A stretch of 64,000 nucleotides of DNA, taken from assembly GCF_030269925.1 (NCBI RefSeq), contig NC_085135.1, positions 6,262,753 through 6,326,752 on the forward strand. Reading direction: 5' to 3'. Source of the stretch: Bombyx mori (taxonomy: Eukaryota > Arthropoda > Insecta > Lepidoptera > Bombycidae). The notes under the pieces were generated by a model. That model saw only the letters and a list, made by a program, of their open reading frames with translations, searched no databases and was not told where the DNA came from. Of the stretch, positions 21,990 to 31,800 are shown in pieces. Both the position numbers and the translations under genes were made by a program. Numbering within the stretch: position 1 is the first letter of the stretch; each line of letters begins with the position of its first letter.

Positions 21990-22680
21990 ATCGTCACTAT
22001 AATTTTCAGAAATTTCTAGTAGGCCTGACGGGCCTCGAGGTACTTCGCGTAAGTTTTCATGGGGAAATTTGTACACTAGAACCATTTACATGTCTCAACT
22101 TATACCTATCGTTTTCCAAAACTGCAGTAATGTTTTTTTTTTTTTTTTAATGATTGAAAGATTACTGGTGGCCCGGAGCCCTTTCCAGCTTCACCAGGAC
22201 GGGTGGGCGAGCAAAGGCTCAGCCAAGAGGGGTGGGATTTGCTAACAACTGCCCGAGCGCCTCCGAAGGAGACCTAACAACTCAAGAGCAATTGCTTCGC
22301 GAATGAATCTACTACCGGATCGGAATCGCGACCCACTGAGAAGATCCGGCGAGAAACTCAGTGGGCTGATGCATGGGTTAGGTTGCACGTCGACCTCTTT
22401 GTAGAGTTCGACAAGTACGGTTACCGGGGTTCCTCAGCCTGCTCCTAGTGTTAGAGCTGAAGGTATCTAATGCAAGAGTTATTGGATCTGATGGATCCGT
22501 AAGGACGTGTCTAGGGTGACGACGGTGACTTGCTCCTGCGTGATCCGGATTCGGGGTGCAGTAATGTTGAAGGGACCTTTATATTTTCGGTCTAATTTAC
22601 GAAAACAAAATCCCCAGCGGAAAAGAGTTTGACTTTAGCTTTGCCTCGACTAAACCAAGCTTCTCTTTGTGCCCTTTTTT
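21990..22680 (-). pseudogene. Integrase C-terminus of element B (GPY/F region), split by a LINE
   Basis: On the minus strand the frame before the LINE fragment (about 22640-22569) reads YKGPFNITA, and after the insertion it continues as VLENDRYKLRHVNG. This is the GPY/F module that ends gypsy-type integrases. It is followed by a serine-rich tail in the 22085-21726 frame. Everything between the protease and this module is deleted. Confidence 0.7.
22135..22556 (-). mobile_element. Jockey-like LINE 3' fragment with 12-bp target duplication
   Basis: Poly(T) at 22133-22148 followed by a LINE 3' UTR, the conserved stem-loop (22332-22365), and the last codons of ORF2 (22380-22556), all minus strand. 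Flanked by TGCAGTAATGTT at 22123-22134 and 22557-22568. Its coding end matches the subfamily of LINE D (45900-54679) better than LINE A. Confidence 0.88.
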
Positions 22681-22892
22681 TATGTTTTCGCAGGCCTTTG
22701 ACCGTGCTAAATAAATAACTAATCTAGAGGGATTATCATTCTTGAAACTTTCGATATTTCAAGTGAACTACCCTGAAGGGCAAACATCTATTCTATTAGA
22801 GTAAAGCCTGTTACTCGACAACGTGTACTATTAAGGGAGAGTTGAATATCCCCTTACTGCTGTTGCCATGATTGGTCCGAGTTACTTTCAGA

Positions 22893-23930
22893 TCAAAGAG
22901 TGACTTGTTCATGAAACCGCTTACCACTGAATAAGTTACTATGGCTTTGTTCTATAAGACTACATTCTGACCCTGAATAGAACATAAAGGGAAAGCCAAA
23001 ACCACTTATCTGTAACACACTGAAGCTCTGGAACACACGTTGACGTCTCTGGTTGGACCTGCCACAGCACCTGGAGCAGTGACGTTTTTCTTCTTGTAGC
23101 GCATGAAACACCCAGAAGCTACATGGCTCGCATCACCGCACACGTAACAGCTGACTTGCAGGCGAGAGCCGGGCGTCCACGGATGAGGAGGTTGTTCAGG
23201 TTTTGCTGGAATATCGAAAAAAATTTGAGAGCAGTATCTGTCGCAACACCCTTCGGCACGATGCCCAGGTTTTCCGCAGAAATGGCAGCTTCCACGGAAA
23301 AAAACTTCGAGAGCGTTTTGGTTCTTTATCAGGATCTTCGTTTTTTCTTTTGAGGGTAAAGCCACGTAATGTGCGAAATAGATGATTTTTGGTGGTAATA
23401 ACGACAGAGTTCAATTCCCGACGGATTCTTTCATCACACTGCGACAGTATTGATATAGCAAATCCGGTGGCTATTTGTTCTGGCACATTAGCGTCGAGAA
23501 TCTTCTTTATAAGTTGCCATAGCCGGATACCGGCTTCAGCTGGTCCCTCATTGCTTTCCATTTCAAATTTAATAACCAGGTCGAAGTGGTCTTCCATCAT
23601 CATAGGTTTAGAGAATTTTGTCAGCATCTCTTTAATAGTAGGCCAGGATATCTTACCAGGCTGTATTTTTGTGAGGCAAGTAGCAGCTCGAGCCTTAAGC
23701 GAATGTGTGAGAGTCAAAATTAAATCTACACCATCCAATTTCTTCTGTTCGATAATCATTTCGCTCAGCGTACACCAATTTACAACATCAGCCTCCGGTT
23801 CATCCGGGTCAAAATTGACCAATGTGGTTGGTGAGCTCTGGCTAGGTCGATAAACTGACATACTTTCAGTGATTCTTTGTAACATGGCTTCCATCCCAGA
23901 TGAAAATAATGACATTTGTTCAAACATCAT
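22893..23930 (-). pseudogene. Gag and start of protease of element B
   Basis: The minus-strand frame from 23930 encodes a retrotransposon gag region (about 200 residues). A one-base indel in the A/T run near 23295-23305 shifts it into a second frame carrying two zinc knuckles (CHFCGKPGHRAEGC and CYVCGDASHVASGC). A further frame holds a protease-like sequence ending FMFYSGSECSL, where the expected catalytic aspartate of the DSG motif is tyrosine; compare DSGAECSL at 36080. The protein is therefore doubly inactivated. Downstream pol is missing. Confidence 0.78.
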
Positions 23931-24197
23931 ATTGTTGGCCGAATTATTTCATGACTGCAGTGGAGGTGAGTCCGACACTTCTGATATAAGCTCGAGGGTA
24001 GACATTATCTTGCTGAACACCAAGTAAAACGAAGTCACTTTTTGATTCCTGATTTAATCAACAATATGTTATCTTAACAATTCACTTTAACACTTGTCCA
24101 ACTTTAACCAGTACGTACTACAGTCACTGAATCACACAACGTAACACGGATATAGTAAGTGCACCAGGCAAACGCAGTCCAACGAATGTTCATTGCG

Positions 24198-26162
24198 TTT
24201 TTTTTTTTTTTTTTTCCTACCTATGCTGATAGCCTTGAGAGGCTATTTCAGCTTCGCCCTAACGTTAGTAGGTGAGCTCGCGGGGCTCAACCGGAGAGTT
24301 GCTAACACTGACCCTAGCAAGAGCAGTGCTTCGCAGAATCTACCACCGGATCGGAAACGCGACCCACTGAGAAGATCCGGCGAGAAACTCAGTGGGCTGT
24401 GTCTATGGGTTAGTTCGCTCGTCGAGCCCTTCGTCGCAAGCGACGGGTTCGACGAGGACGGTGACCGGTGCTTGTGGTGCCTAAAAGCACCGTTAATGAA
24501 TCAGGAGGATCCGTAATGACGTGCTTTGGGCGACGTCGACGGTTTACCATTCGGTCTACTGGGTCGGGTATGTAATTTCCAGCAGCTACGATGAGAGGGT
24601 TCTCATGTCGTGCCGCCTTCTCAAAATGGCGTAGCGATGCCGACTGTAGATATTTACTAAATGAGTCGAGCTCCAGGTCATCGTGGAGATCCACGTTCCT
24701 AAGGAACCAAGGCGCTCCGATGGCTATCCTGCAGAATCGTGATTGAATAACCTGAAGGGATTTCAAGTGGGTACGGGCTGCGTGAGCGAACACTACGCTT
24801 GCATACGTCATGACGGGGCGTATACAAGTTTTGTAGAGAGTTACCTTATTGCGGAGGGACAGTTTGCTTCGACTACAAAGCATTGGATAGAGTCGTCCTA
24901 GAATAAACGCGGCGCGGTCGCGTACCGTTTTTATATGGGGACGGAATGTCATCCCTCTGTCGAGGGTGACGCCTAGATATTTGACCTTCGAGACCCACGG
25001 TATGGGCTGGCCAAAGAGAGTGATGGGACTAACGGCGGAGGTGTTTGCGCGCCTACTACGGAGTGGGATGCTCGAAGTGATGTTCGGAGGGCGACCCCTT
25101 TTGAAGAGCACCGCTGCGCTTTTCGTGGGGTTGATGTCTATTCACCACTTCCGGAACCACTGTCCCATGGTGGCTACTGCGATCTGGAGTCGCCGATGAA
25201 GCAGCGACATCTTCTTACACGAGTAGTAGATAGCCGTGTCATCGGCCAAGAGCGCTAGATGGGTCTCCGGAGACCGGGGTATATCATTGATATACAAACT
25301 AAATAATAACGGGGAGAGCGCGGAGCCTTGCGGGACTCCGGCGGTCAGTTGACGGGGACGAGAACGAGTTCCCTCTACTCGACATCGAAACGAACGGTTC
25401 GACAAGAAGTCTCGTATGATGAGCACGAGTCTGTCTGGCACTCCCATGTTGTACAGTTTGTAAATTAAACCGTTGTGCCAGACTTTGTCGAACGCCTTCG
25501 CGATGTCGAAAAAGAGGGCGCCGGTCGGGATTTGTTTACGCCTATTTAGTCCTATCAGAATGTGCTCCGTGAGGCGGTGCACTTGTTGTACGCACGAGTG
25601 TTTAGAGCGGAATCCGAACTGTTCGTCTATGAGAATTTTGTTCGCGGTAACAAAATCCCAGAGGCGTTTCCTAAGGAGCCGTTCGTAAATTTTTCCTATC
25701 GTCGGGAGGAGACTAATCGGACGGTAACTAGATGTTTCGTTTGTCGGTTTGCCCGGCTTATGTATACCGATAACGTCCGCTTCTTTCCACACCGCGGGAA
25801 AGATGCAGTGCGTCATAGCGGCATTTAAAATTGTAGCCAACATTGCTATCAGTTGGACTGGCAAGAGTTTAAGCGCGCGGTTGTGGATGCCGTCGGAGCC
25901 AGGTGCCTTCCTAGGTTGGAGGTTGTGGATCGCGTCTCTAACTTCGTCAGTGGTAATGGGGGGTAACGCGTCCGAGGGCGGCAGGGAAGCTCTGCGCTCG
26001 ACCTCCCTGTCGACTAACTCGGTGTGTTCGGGGGCCGCGTGTTGAGTGCTGGTGGTGCACTGCTCTTGCAGTGCATCGGCCAGCAGCTCAGCCTTGTCAT
26101 CGTCATCGAATGCCGGTGGTTGGCCTGAAGGGCGTATGAGGGGAGGCATAGTAGCGGTAGTT
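24198..26162 (-). mobile_element. Jockey-like LINE C, 5'-truncated
   Basis: Poly(T) at 24198-24215, 3' UTR with the conserved hairpin (24363-24396), and about 580 codons of ORF2 on the minus strand. Target duplication GTTCATTGCG at 24188-24197 and 26163-26172. It is closely related to LINE A, but its 5' end is cut in the linker before the reverse transcriptase. Insertion into the LTR of element B dates it after B. Confidence 0.93.
24410..26149 (-). pseudogene. LINE C ORF2 fragment (reverse transcriptase and C-terminus)
   Basis: Two in-frame blocks, 26149-25142 and 25111-24410, are separated by a TGA at about 25140, consistent with CGA to TGA after MGQWFRKW. Motifs present: APGSDGIHNRALK, SYRPISLLP, DEQFGFRSKHS, FDIAKAFDKVWH, GVPQGSALSP, and LADDTAIYY where LINE A has FADD. 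No endonuclease domain remains, so this copy cannot move by itself. Confidence 0.88.
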
Positions 26163-26338
26163 GTTCATTGCGAGGCACGTACCGCCTTTTTATACTGGCC
26201 GGCGCAGCTGGCTTATTTATGAGTCACTTCTGTTGCACCTGTTGTTTATGAGTCGAATGACACGGCCGGCGCACCTGGCTTGTGTGAGTCACTCCTATTG
26301 CACGTGCTAAACAGAAATATCGTTAACGCCGTCATATG

Positions 26339-26756
26339 AAATGGATGAGTGATAATGAGTTGGCGTTACGAGTGCACAACAACAAGCTCGAACTGTTTTT
26401 GAGATTCAAGGTCGCGACGCCAGCGACAGCGCGTCGAGAATGCACAACAATGTCGCGATCAATGCGACAACGACAATGTCGGGCAACTCACAACTCACGT
26501 TCGCGACGGCAGCGACAATTTTTCACAAAAACGCGTCCGGACCAAATGGTGTTGCAATCGGAACTGTTTTTTGAATTTTAATCAATAAATGACACAATGC
26601 TAAATACGAGCAAGCTACTTTTATAATCGTTCATGTTGTTTTGCAATAAAAGTAACTATATCAAAATAAGGCATTGGATGTGTTATGTTTGTAAGTAAGT
26701 ATTCACTTCAGTGTGTCAATAAACGGTGAACGCAACGTACGTGTCTATTATTTACT
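26339..26756 (+). repeat. Probable 5' LTR remnant of gypsy-type element F
   Basis: No gene. The block sits just before a likely primer site and a gag frame, contains an AATAAAAG-type signal and a late CAGTGTGTCAATAAACGG, and ends TTATTTACTA. Its left part was probably cut by insertion of element B (TSD TATG), so the LTR start may lie at about 20670. No matching 3' LTR was found at the other end of F, which lowers confidence. Confidence 0.4.
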
Positions 26757-26772
26757 AGTGGCGACGAGGAAA
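26757..26772 (+). promoter_or_regulatory. Likely primer-binding site of element F
   Basis: GTGGCGACGAGG followed by an A run directly after the LTR-like block and 55 bp before gag. The position suits a tRNA primer site; the tRNA is not identified. Confidence 0.5.
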
Positions 26773-26824
26773 AAAAAATCAATTTGTGGCTTGTTTGTTT
26801 CTTGTTTGGACTAATTAAAATTAT

Positions 26825-27442
26825 ATGAACATAATGTCGGTGGGACAGTTGAAAGAATTCGCGGTAAACAGTGGAAACTGGTCCTCATATGTTGAAAGAT
26901 TGGAAATGTACTTTTTGGTGAATAAAGTGACTGACGATTTAAAATTACCCACATTAATTTCCATTATGGGTGAGGAAGCGTACGATTTATTATCGACATT
27001 AGCCAGCCCTTCGAAGCCGTCACAATTAACATATGCTAATGCTGTGGCGATGTTGGCAGCTCACCTGCAACCGAAGCCCTCAATCTTGGCGGAAAGGTAC
27101 AAGTTTCGACAGCGTCGGCAGCTGAATGAGTCAATAGCTGACTACGTCACAGAATTAAACAAATTATCAAAAAATTGTGAGTTCGGCTCGTCGCTGGATG
27201 AAAATCTGCGTGATCAAATGGTTTGTGGATTAAAGAGCGAAATCATACGGCAAAGGTTATTTTGCCGAGGAGAAATTAGAATATAAGCGTGCAGTTACGT
27301 TAGCTTTGTCATTAGAAGCTGCGGAGAGGGATGCGATTGCAGTGGAACGTACGCCAATTGAGGAAGTTAACAAAATTAACTTCAATGAATGTTCAAGATG
27401 TGGAGACAGGAGACACCGAGCAAACGATTGCATATACAAAGA
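26825..27442 (+). pseudogene. Gag of element F, frameshifted
   Basis: Starts at MNIMSVGQLKEF and encodes a gypsy-type capsid region (YVERLEMYFLVN, LAERYKFRQR, LNKLSKNCEFG). An extra T in TTATTTTGCC near 27258 breaks the frame after about 150 codons. The next frame continues AEEKLEYKRAVTLALSLEAA and reaches one knuckle, CSRCGDRRHRANDC. At about 27450 it is cut by an inverted piece of the element's own 3' end. Confidence 0.8.
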
Positions 27443-27453
27443 GAGGCTATAAC

Positions 27454-27664
27454 TATATACTTAATCTATTTCCTCGAATCCATATCTAACTGGTGGCTTG
27501 CGTATTCTTACAGGACGTTCACGTTTGGGTGTCACATTTTCATTGATACTCTTACCACCAGTACTACATGCTCTCTTGTCTATCGGCACAGCGGGTCTCA
27601 TAGGGCTGCCACGAATAGGCGATACAGCATCCTGTGCCGGTGTGCTATTTTTTGGTGGTGAACT
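27454..27664 (-). repeat. Inverted copy of the 3' end of element F pol
   Basis: Matches the reverse complement of 33219-33428 closely over about 210 bp, encoding the C-terminal residues of pol and its stop codon. To the right, bases 27665-27692 resume as RNase H sequence of F (WQRWAIKL). The rest of gag, protease and most of reverse transcriptase are thus replaced by an inverted fragment. Confidence 0.85.
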
Positions 27665-27692
27665 GGCAACGCTGGGCTATCAAACTATCAGC

Positions 27693-27929
27693 TGTAACGG
27701 ACGTGACGTCAGCTGTCATGCCCTGCCGCCAGCCAAGCCGCCAAGCCATATTAACACGCCCCCTTCCGCCATAGCCACCGCCACCGCCGCCAGCCAAAGC
27801 CAACGAAGGGGGGATAGTGTTAATAAAACAAGCCATGCCAGCCATTTCTAACTACTTTTCTGCATTCTTGCACAAATAAAAGAACTTGTCGTTACGCTGC
27901 TGGTTTTTATTGTCACATCATTTGCAACA
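27693..27929 (+). repeat. Left LTR of element D
   Basis: 237 bp from TGTAACGGACG to TTTGCAACA. It contains GTGACGTCAG near its start (a CRE-like palindrome TGACGTCA), a GC-rich GCC-repeat section and an AATAAAAG signal. It appears identical to 31564-31800. The glycine-rich antisense frame here is a by-product of GCC repeats. Confidence 0.93.
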
Positions 27930-28208
27930 ATCAGAAGTGGCATAAAGAAATGAAACAACGTCATATACACGCTCAGATCTCTCGGTCTTCTGACAAGTTT
28001 GAAGAAGATGAAGCTCCTATTTCACTGGCGAGGAAAGTGTTGAAAAATTGCTTCAGAAAGAGGTCCACAAGGCGATACTTGAGCTACAGGATGAAGAACC
28101 TGGAACAATCAAATCAAAGGGACTTCGACGTCGTCGGACCAAAAGCGCCTGCCGCCCTGTCCTTCCATCATTCTGGTTCACGTAGAGGGAAACTAAAAGA
28201 GCAGCAAC

Positions 28209-28415
28209 GTGGTTACTCCACTGCGGCACTACGAGCTTCACGGCGCTTCACGAGATTCACGGCTACGAGCTTCCTTCTCCCTGCCTGCGACGCTGCTGAA
28301 CGGCGAAGACAGCTACATCAAAGACATCAACATGGGCTCGGAGACCATCCTGTGGCCGCCGGGCGAGGTCCTGCTGAGGGCCAACAGCTGCGAGGAGCCA
28401 CAGCCAAACAGCCAG
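28209..28415 (+). other. Exon-like coding segment inside element D (possible captured host exon)
   Basis: An open frame with GC-rich third positions, unlike the AT-rich dead pol around it. Its last 40 codons include LLNGEDSYIKDINMGSETI, then WPPGEVLLRANSCEE, and end at CCAAACAGCCAG followed by GTGTGT, a plausible splice donor at 28416. I do not recognise the protein. It has no gag-like zinc knuckle and no resemblance to the other gag frames in the window. It might be a host exon picked up by a retroelement, or an unfamiliar part of a gag. The left edge is uncertain. Confidence 0.4.
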
Positions 28416-28649
28416 GTGTGTTGCATTTCTACTTGCCATAGCCATGCCATTACAAATATTTCGAGATTTGTGGGTAGAAATAAAAAAAATTAAAAGGAGC
28501 CATTAAATATTAGGAGTCATTCAGATTAAAAAAAAATACAGTATAAGCATTGCTTTGCTACGAATACACATGATTTAGGTATTGCCAATTTAGTTCAAAT
28601 GCAAATTAAGCTTACTAGTGATCAGCCCGTGTATCGCCACTTTTAGACA

Positions 28650-31440
28650 TCGGCATTATAAAATAATCTGAATCTAGTCATGCTTCACCAGTGGTCTTAT
28701 TAAGAAAAAGAACGGCGACAGTAGGCTATGCGTTGATTATCGTGCGTTAAACGCTATGGTAAAATATAAAAGTATCCACCGAACAGTACTGCACGAGTTT
28801 AGATTTAGCCCAGGGCTACCATCAATTGAGCATTGTGCCAGACACACAACTGCTTTCATTACACCGCAAGGTCATTATTTCTAGTACACTAGAATTCCTT
28901 TTGGTTTAGCAAATGCGCCATCTGTATTCATGCGTTTCTTCTTTATCTCCACCTTATTCCACTAGGTGGGGTAGTTAAATGCGTTTAATAAATAAAATAA
29001 TTGAGTCTGTGGGTAGAAAAGAAATGGGTAAAAATAAATGTAGGTCAGATCGAGATACTAGCAATTTTAAACGATTTACATCTACCCTCAGTTGGTATAA
29101 AATCAGGTTCAATAATTATTGAGAAAGTACTTGGGAAATTTTATGGTGGAGACTTAAAATTAAATATGAGTAAATGCTCATTCTTGGAGGAACAAGTCAC
29201 TTATTAGGTCATGAAATATCTTCAGACGGTATACAGCCGGGTGCAACAAAAATTGACGGCCGTTTCGCAGTGTCCTGTGCCAAATAATGCTTATAGTGTG
29301 CGACAGTTTATTGGTTTAAAAAGAAAAAAAAAAGATAAATCATGGGTGTGGGGCCGTGAACAAAACGCGAATTTCGAACAACTGAAAAACAGCTTACGTT
29401 TCAAACCTGTGCTAGCTCTGTATAATCCTATGCTTCCTACAGAAATACAAACCGATGCGTGTAACTTAGGAATTTCTGGTATACTATTACAAAAACAAAC
29501 TGACAACTCACTGCGGCCTGTTATACTATTTTAGCCGGGTTACTAGGAAGGAAGAATGTGTATCATAGTTAAGAGCTCATAACCTGGCGGTCGTACAATC
29601 GCTACGTAGGTTCCGTGTTTATGAAGTAGGTAAACATGATATAGTAGAAACTGATTGTACTGTGGTTTGTGCTACGCTTACCAAACGCGACATTATACCA
29701 TGCATTGCGCGATGGTGAGTTTTGAAAGAAGATTATGACATTAGTGTTGAGTATAGACCTGGTGAACGTATGGAAAATTTGTAGACGCGCTTAATAGGCA
29801 TCCTGTTGACATGATGAACGTGAATCGTCTTAGTTACTGATTGATTCTGTACTGTGCAATGTCAGGACGAAAAGCTTAGTTCGATTATAAAGCAATCTAT
29901 ACTAACATTATAAAGCTGAAGAGTTTGTTTGTTTGAACGCGCTAATCTCAAGAACTGCTGGTCCGATTTGAAAAATTCTTTCAGTGTTAAATAACCCATT
30001 TATTGAGAAAGGTTATAGGCTATATAACGCTAGCACCGCTAAGACCATCACTGGGTCAGCTAAGACCAATACAAGCGAAGTACCAGTAAGTAATGTTTCA
30101 AAATCGGGTTATTTTCCCTTTTGAGAGCTTCCGGTGCGTGCGCTGCAGAAACTGTTAAAGTTTCGCTAAAATAATGTGACAGAATTGTACCCCTTTAAAA
30201 GATCTAAAAAAAAAATGTCCGCGATAGCATATGTTAAGGTTGGCTCACTATAACGTTTTTTTTATGCTAATCAATTTGTACTAAAATAAAGCATTCTTTG
30301 TGAACTATATTCCACGCGGACGAAGTCGCGCTGATGTTAAAGATAATTATGAATGAACTAGTTCGAAAATTTTTTAAGGGAAATAGACTCGCAGTCCCTT
30401 CGGCTAAATGGAAAATTGTACAAATGCACTATGACGACATTTGTCACGTGGATCTAAATCATCGTTTAGCTCTGATTAAAAGCCAATATTGGTTTCTTAA
30501 AATGACACGCTTTATTAGGAAATACGTGGCAGCATGTCTTTATTGTACACATGAGAAGGATAACTATGTTAAAAAAAAGAAGACTGTCTATATCCGATCT
30601 CTAAACCATCTGATACTATGCGCATGGTACAAATATATAACATGATGCCCTTCTGTAGGACATCTAAAGGGCACCAACCAGTACATGATCGTAATGAAAG
30701 ATGCGTTGTCTAAATTTGTGATAGCTGAACTAACGCGTACTGTAAATTTAATCGGGACCATTCGTGCATTGAAAAATATATTAATAGGGTTTGTCCAGAT
30801 ACCCGAATCACGTGGTGACAGACTACGGGAAAGCTTTTACGAGTAGGTACTTTAAAAAAATATATCAGAAGATAAACAGTTTAGGCATACGTTAAACGGT
30901 ATTGCTTGTCCGCGCGCTAATTGGCCAGGTTGAACAAACTAAACATACAATTTTGTGTTGCGGGCAACTGATCCTAGTGAAGCTTCAAATAATTTAGTGA
31001 ACTCCATTAATTGAGGCACAAACAACACAATTAAAAGTAACAGCGGCTACAAGCCTTGTGATTTAATCTTTGCGCGCTCTGGTAGGTCAATATGTGATGT
31101 TTCGATTCCTGGTCTCGAACCAGAAACTGTTGACGCACGGCGTAAGATAGCTGCAGCTAGGATAAAACAAGCGAGTACACACAACATTAATATAAAAAAA
31201 AGCTCATGTTTATAAGAAAAGGCATTTTGTATCATAGAGACAGGCGCCAACTGGTTAGTAGCGCCGCTAGGATTAATACCAAATTAGACGATTTGTACTC
31301 AGGTCCGTATGTAGTAACTAAAGTAGTAGGTAACAATTGTTATCGAATTAGAAGTATATCTAAAAGGTTTACGAAGTTATAAAAACTTCACTGGCCTGGT
31401 ATCAACAGATTCATTAAAGCCCTATAAAAGTATAGCCCAT
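28650..31440 (+). pseudogene. Degenerate pol of element D
   Basis: Translated in pieces with many stops and shifts: reverse transcriptase (LCVDYRALNAM near 28730, PFGLANAPS near 28905, LKLNMSKCSFLEEQV near 29160), RNase H (PTEIQTDACNLGISG near 29440, DISVEYRPGERME near 29745), integrase zinc site and core (30415-30570 and 30650-30900), and a GPY-like end (LYSGPYVVTKVVGNNC near 31290). A Helitron lies between RNase H and integrase. The decay is far greater than the LTRs suggest. Confidence 0.8.
29896..30330 (+). mobile_element. Non-autonomous Helitron (Lep1-like), 3' end eroded
   Basis: Starts TCTATACTAACATTATAAAG, the head typical of the widespread lepidopteran Helitron group, and continues with its usual text (GTTTGTTTGAACGCGCTAAT). 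Near the right edge is the short GC hairpin CGCGGACGAAGTCGCG, but the terminal CTAG is missing. No Rep/helicase frame. It sits within the dead pol of element D. Confidence 0.85.
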
Positions 31441-31563
31441 GTGTCCGATAGCGCTAGTAGTTCCGATGAGCAGCTCGAAACTGAAGACCTTATTGATTTA
31501 TTTGAGAACTAAATGTTTTTGTGTGTTCCCCATTGCGGGAGCAATTGTTGCAGGATGGCCGAA

Positions 31564-31800
31564 TGTAACGGACGTGACGTCAGCTGTCATGCCCTGCCGC
31601 CAGCCAAGCCGCCAAGCCATATTAACACGCCCCCTTCCGCCATAGCCACCGCCACCGCCGCCAGCCAAAGCCAACGAAGGGGGGATAGTGTTAATAAAAC
31701 AAGCCATGCCAGCCATTTCTAACTACTTTTCTGCATTCTTGCACAAATAAAAGAACTTGTCGTTACGCTGCTGGTTTTTATTGTCACATCATTTGCAACA
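31564..31800 (+). repeat. Right LTR of element D
   Basis: 237 bp, by eye identical to the left LTR. No good polypurine tract is visible just before it (the sequence reads GCAGGATGGCCGAA), which is unusual. Confidence 0.93.

Larger units (their letters stand above)
20706..26334 (-). mobile_element. Gypsy-type LTR element B, internally deleted and carrying two LINE insertions
   Basis: Two copies of a 375-bp LTR bound the element: 20706-21080, and 23985-24197 plus 26173-26334. A 4-bp duplication TATG lies outside (20702-20705 and 26335-26338). On the minus strand it keeps gag, the start of protease, then only the last part of integrase; reverse transcriptase and RNase H are missing. Next to the 5' LTR the minus strand reads TCAGAAGTGTCGG, a likely primer site similar to that of element D. 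One LINE sits in the 5' LTR and one in the interior. Confidence 0.87.
23985..26334 (-). repeat. 5' LTR of element B, interrupted by a LINE
   Basis: The LTR is in two pieces, 23985-24197 and 26173-26334, adding to the same 375 bp as the other copy once the LINE and its duplicated target are removed. Confidence 0.88.
27693..31800 (+). mobile_element. Defective gypsy-type element D with apparently identical LTRs
   Basis: Bounded by two 237-bp LTRs and the duplication CAGC (27689-27692 and 31801-31804), inserted in the RNase H region of element F. Next to the left LTR lies ATCAGAAGTGGCATAAAG, a likely primer site. The interior holds an exon-like segment, a stop-riddled pol and a Helitron. No functional protein can be made from it, yet the LTRs look identical. 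This suggests it was copied as an already dead element by another element's enzymes. Confidence 0.9.

Noticed and set aside
26339..26756. Treating 33457-33869 as the matching 3' LTR of element F
   Set aside because: The two sequences share no recognisable similarity; the second belongs to an inverted repeat pair.
27645..27845. Glycine-rich small protein on the minus strand, repeated at 31498-31716
   Set aside because: It lies wholly in the LTR of element D and comes from GCC repeats.
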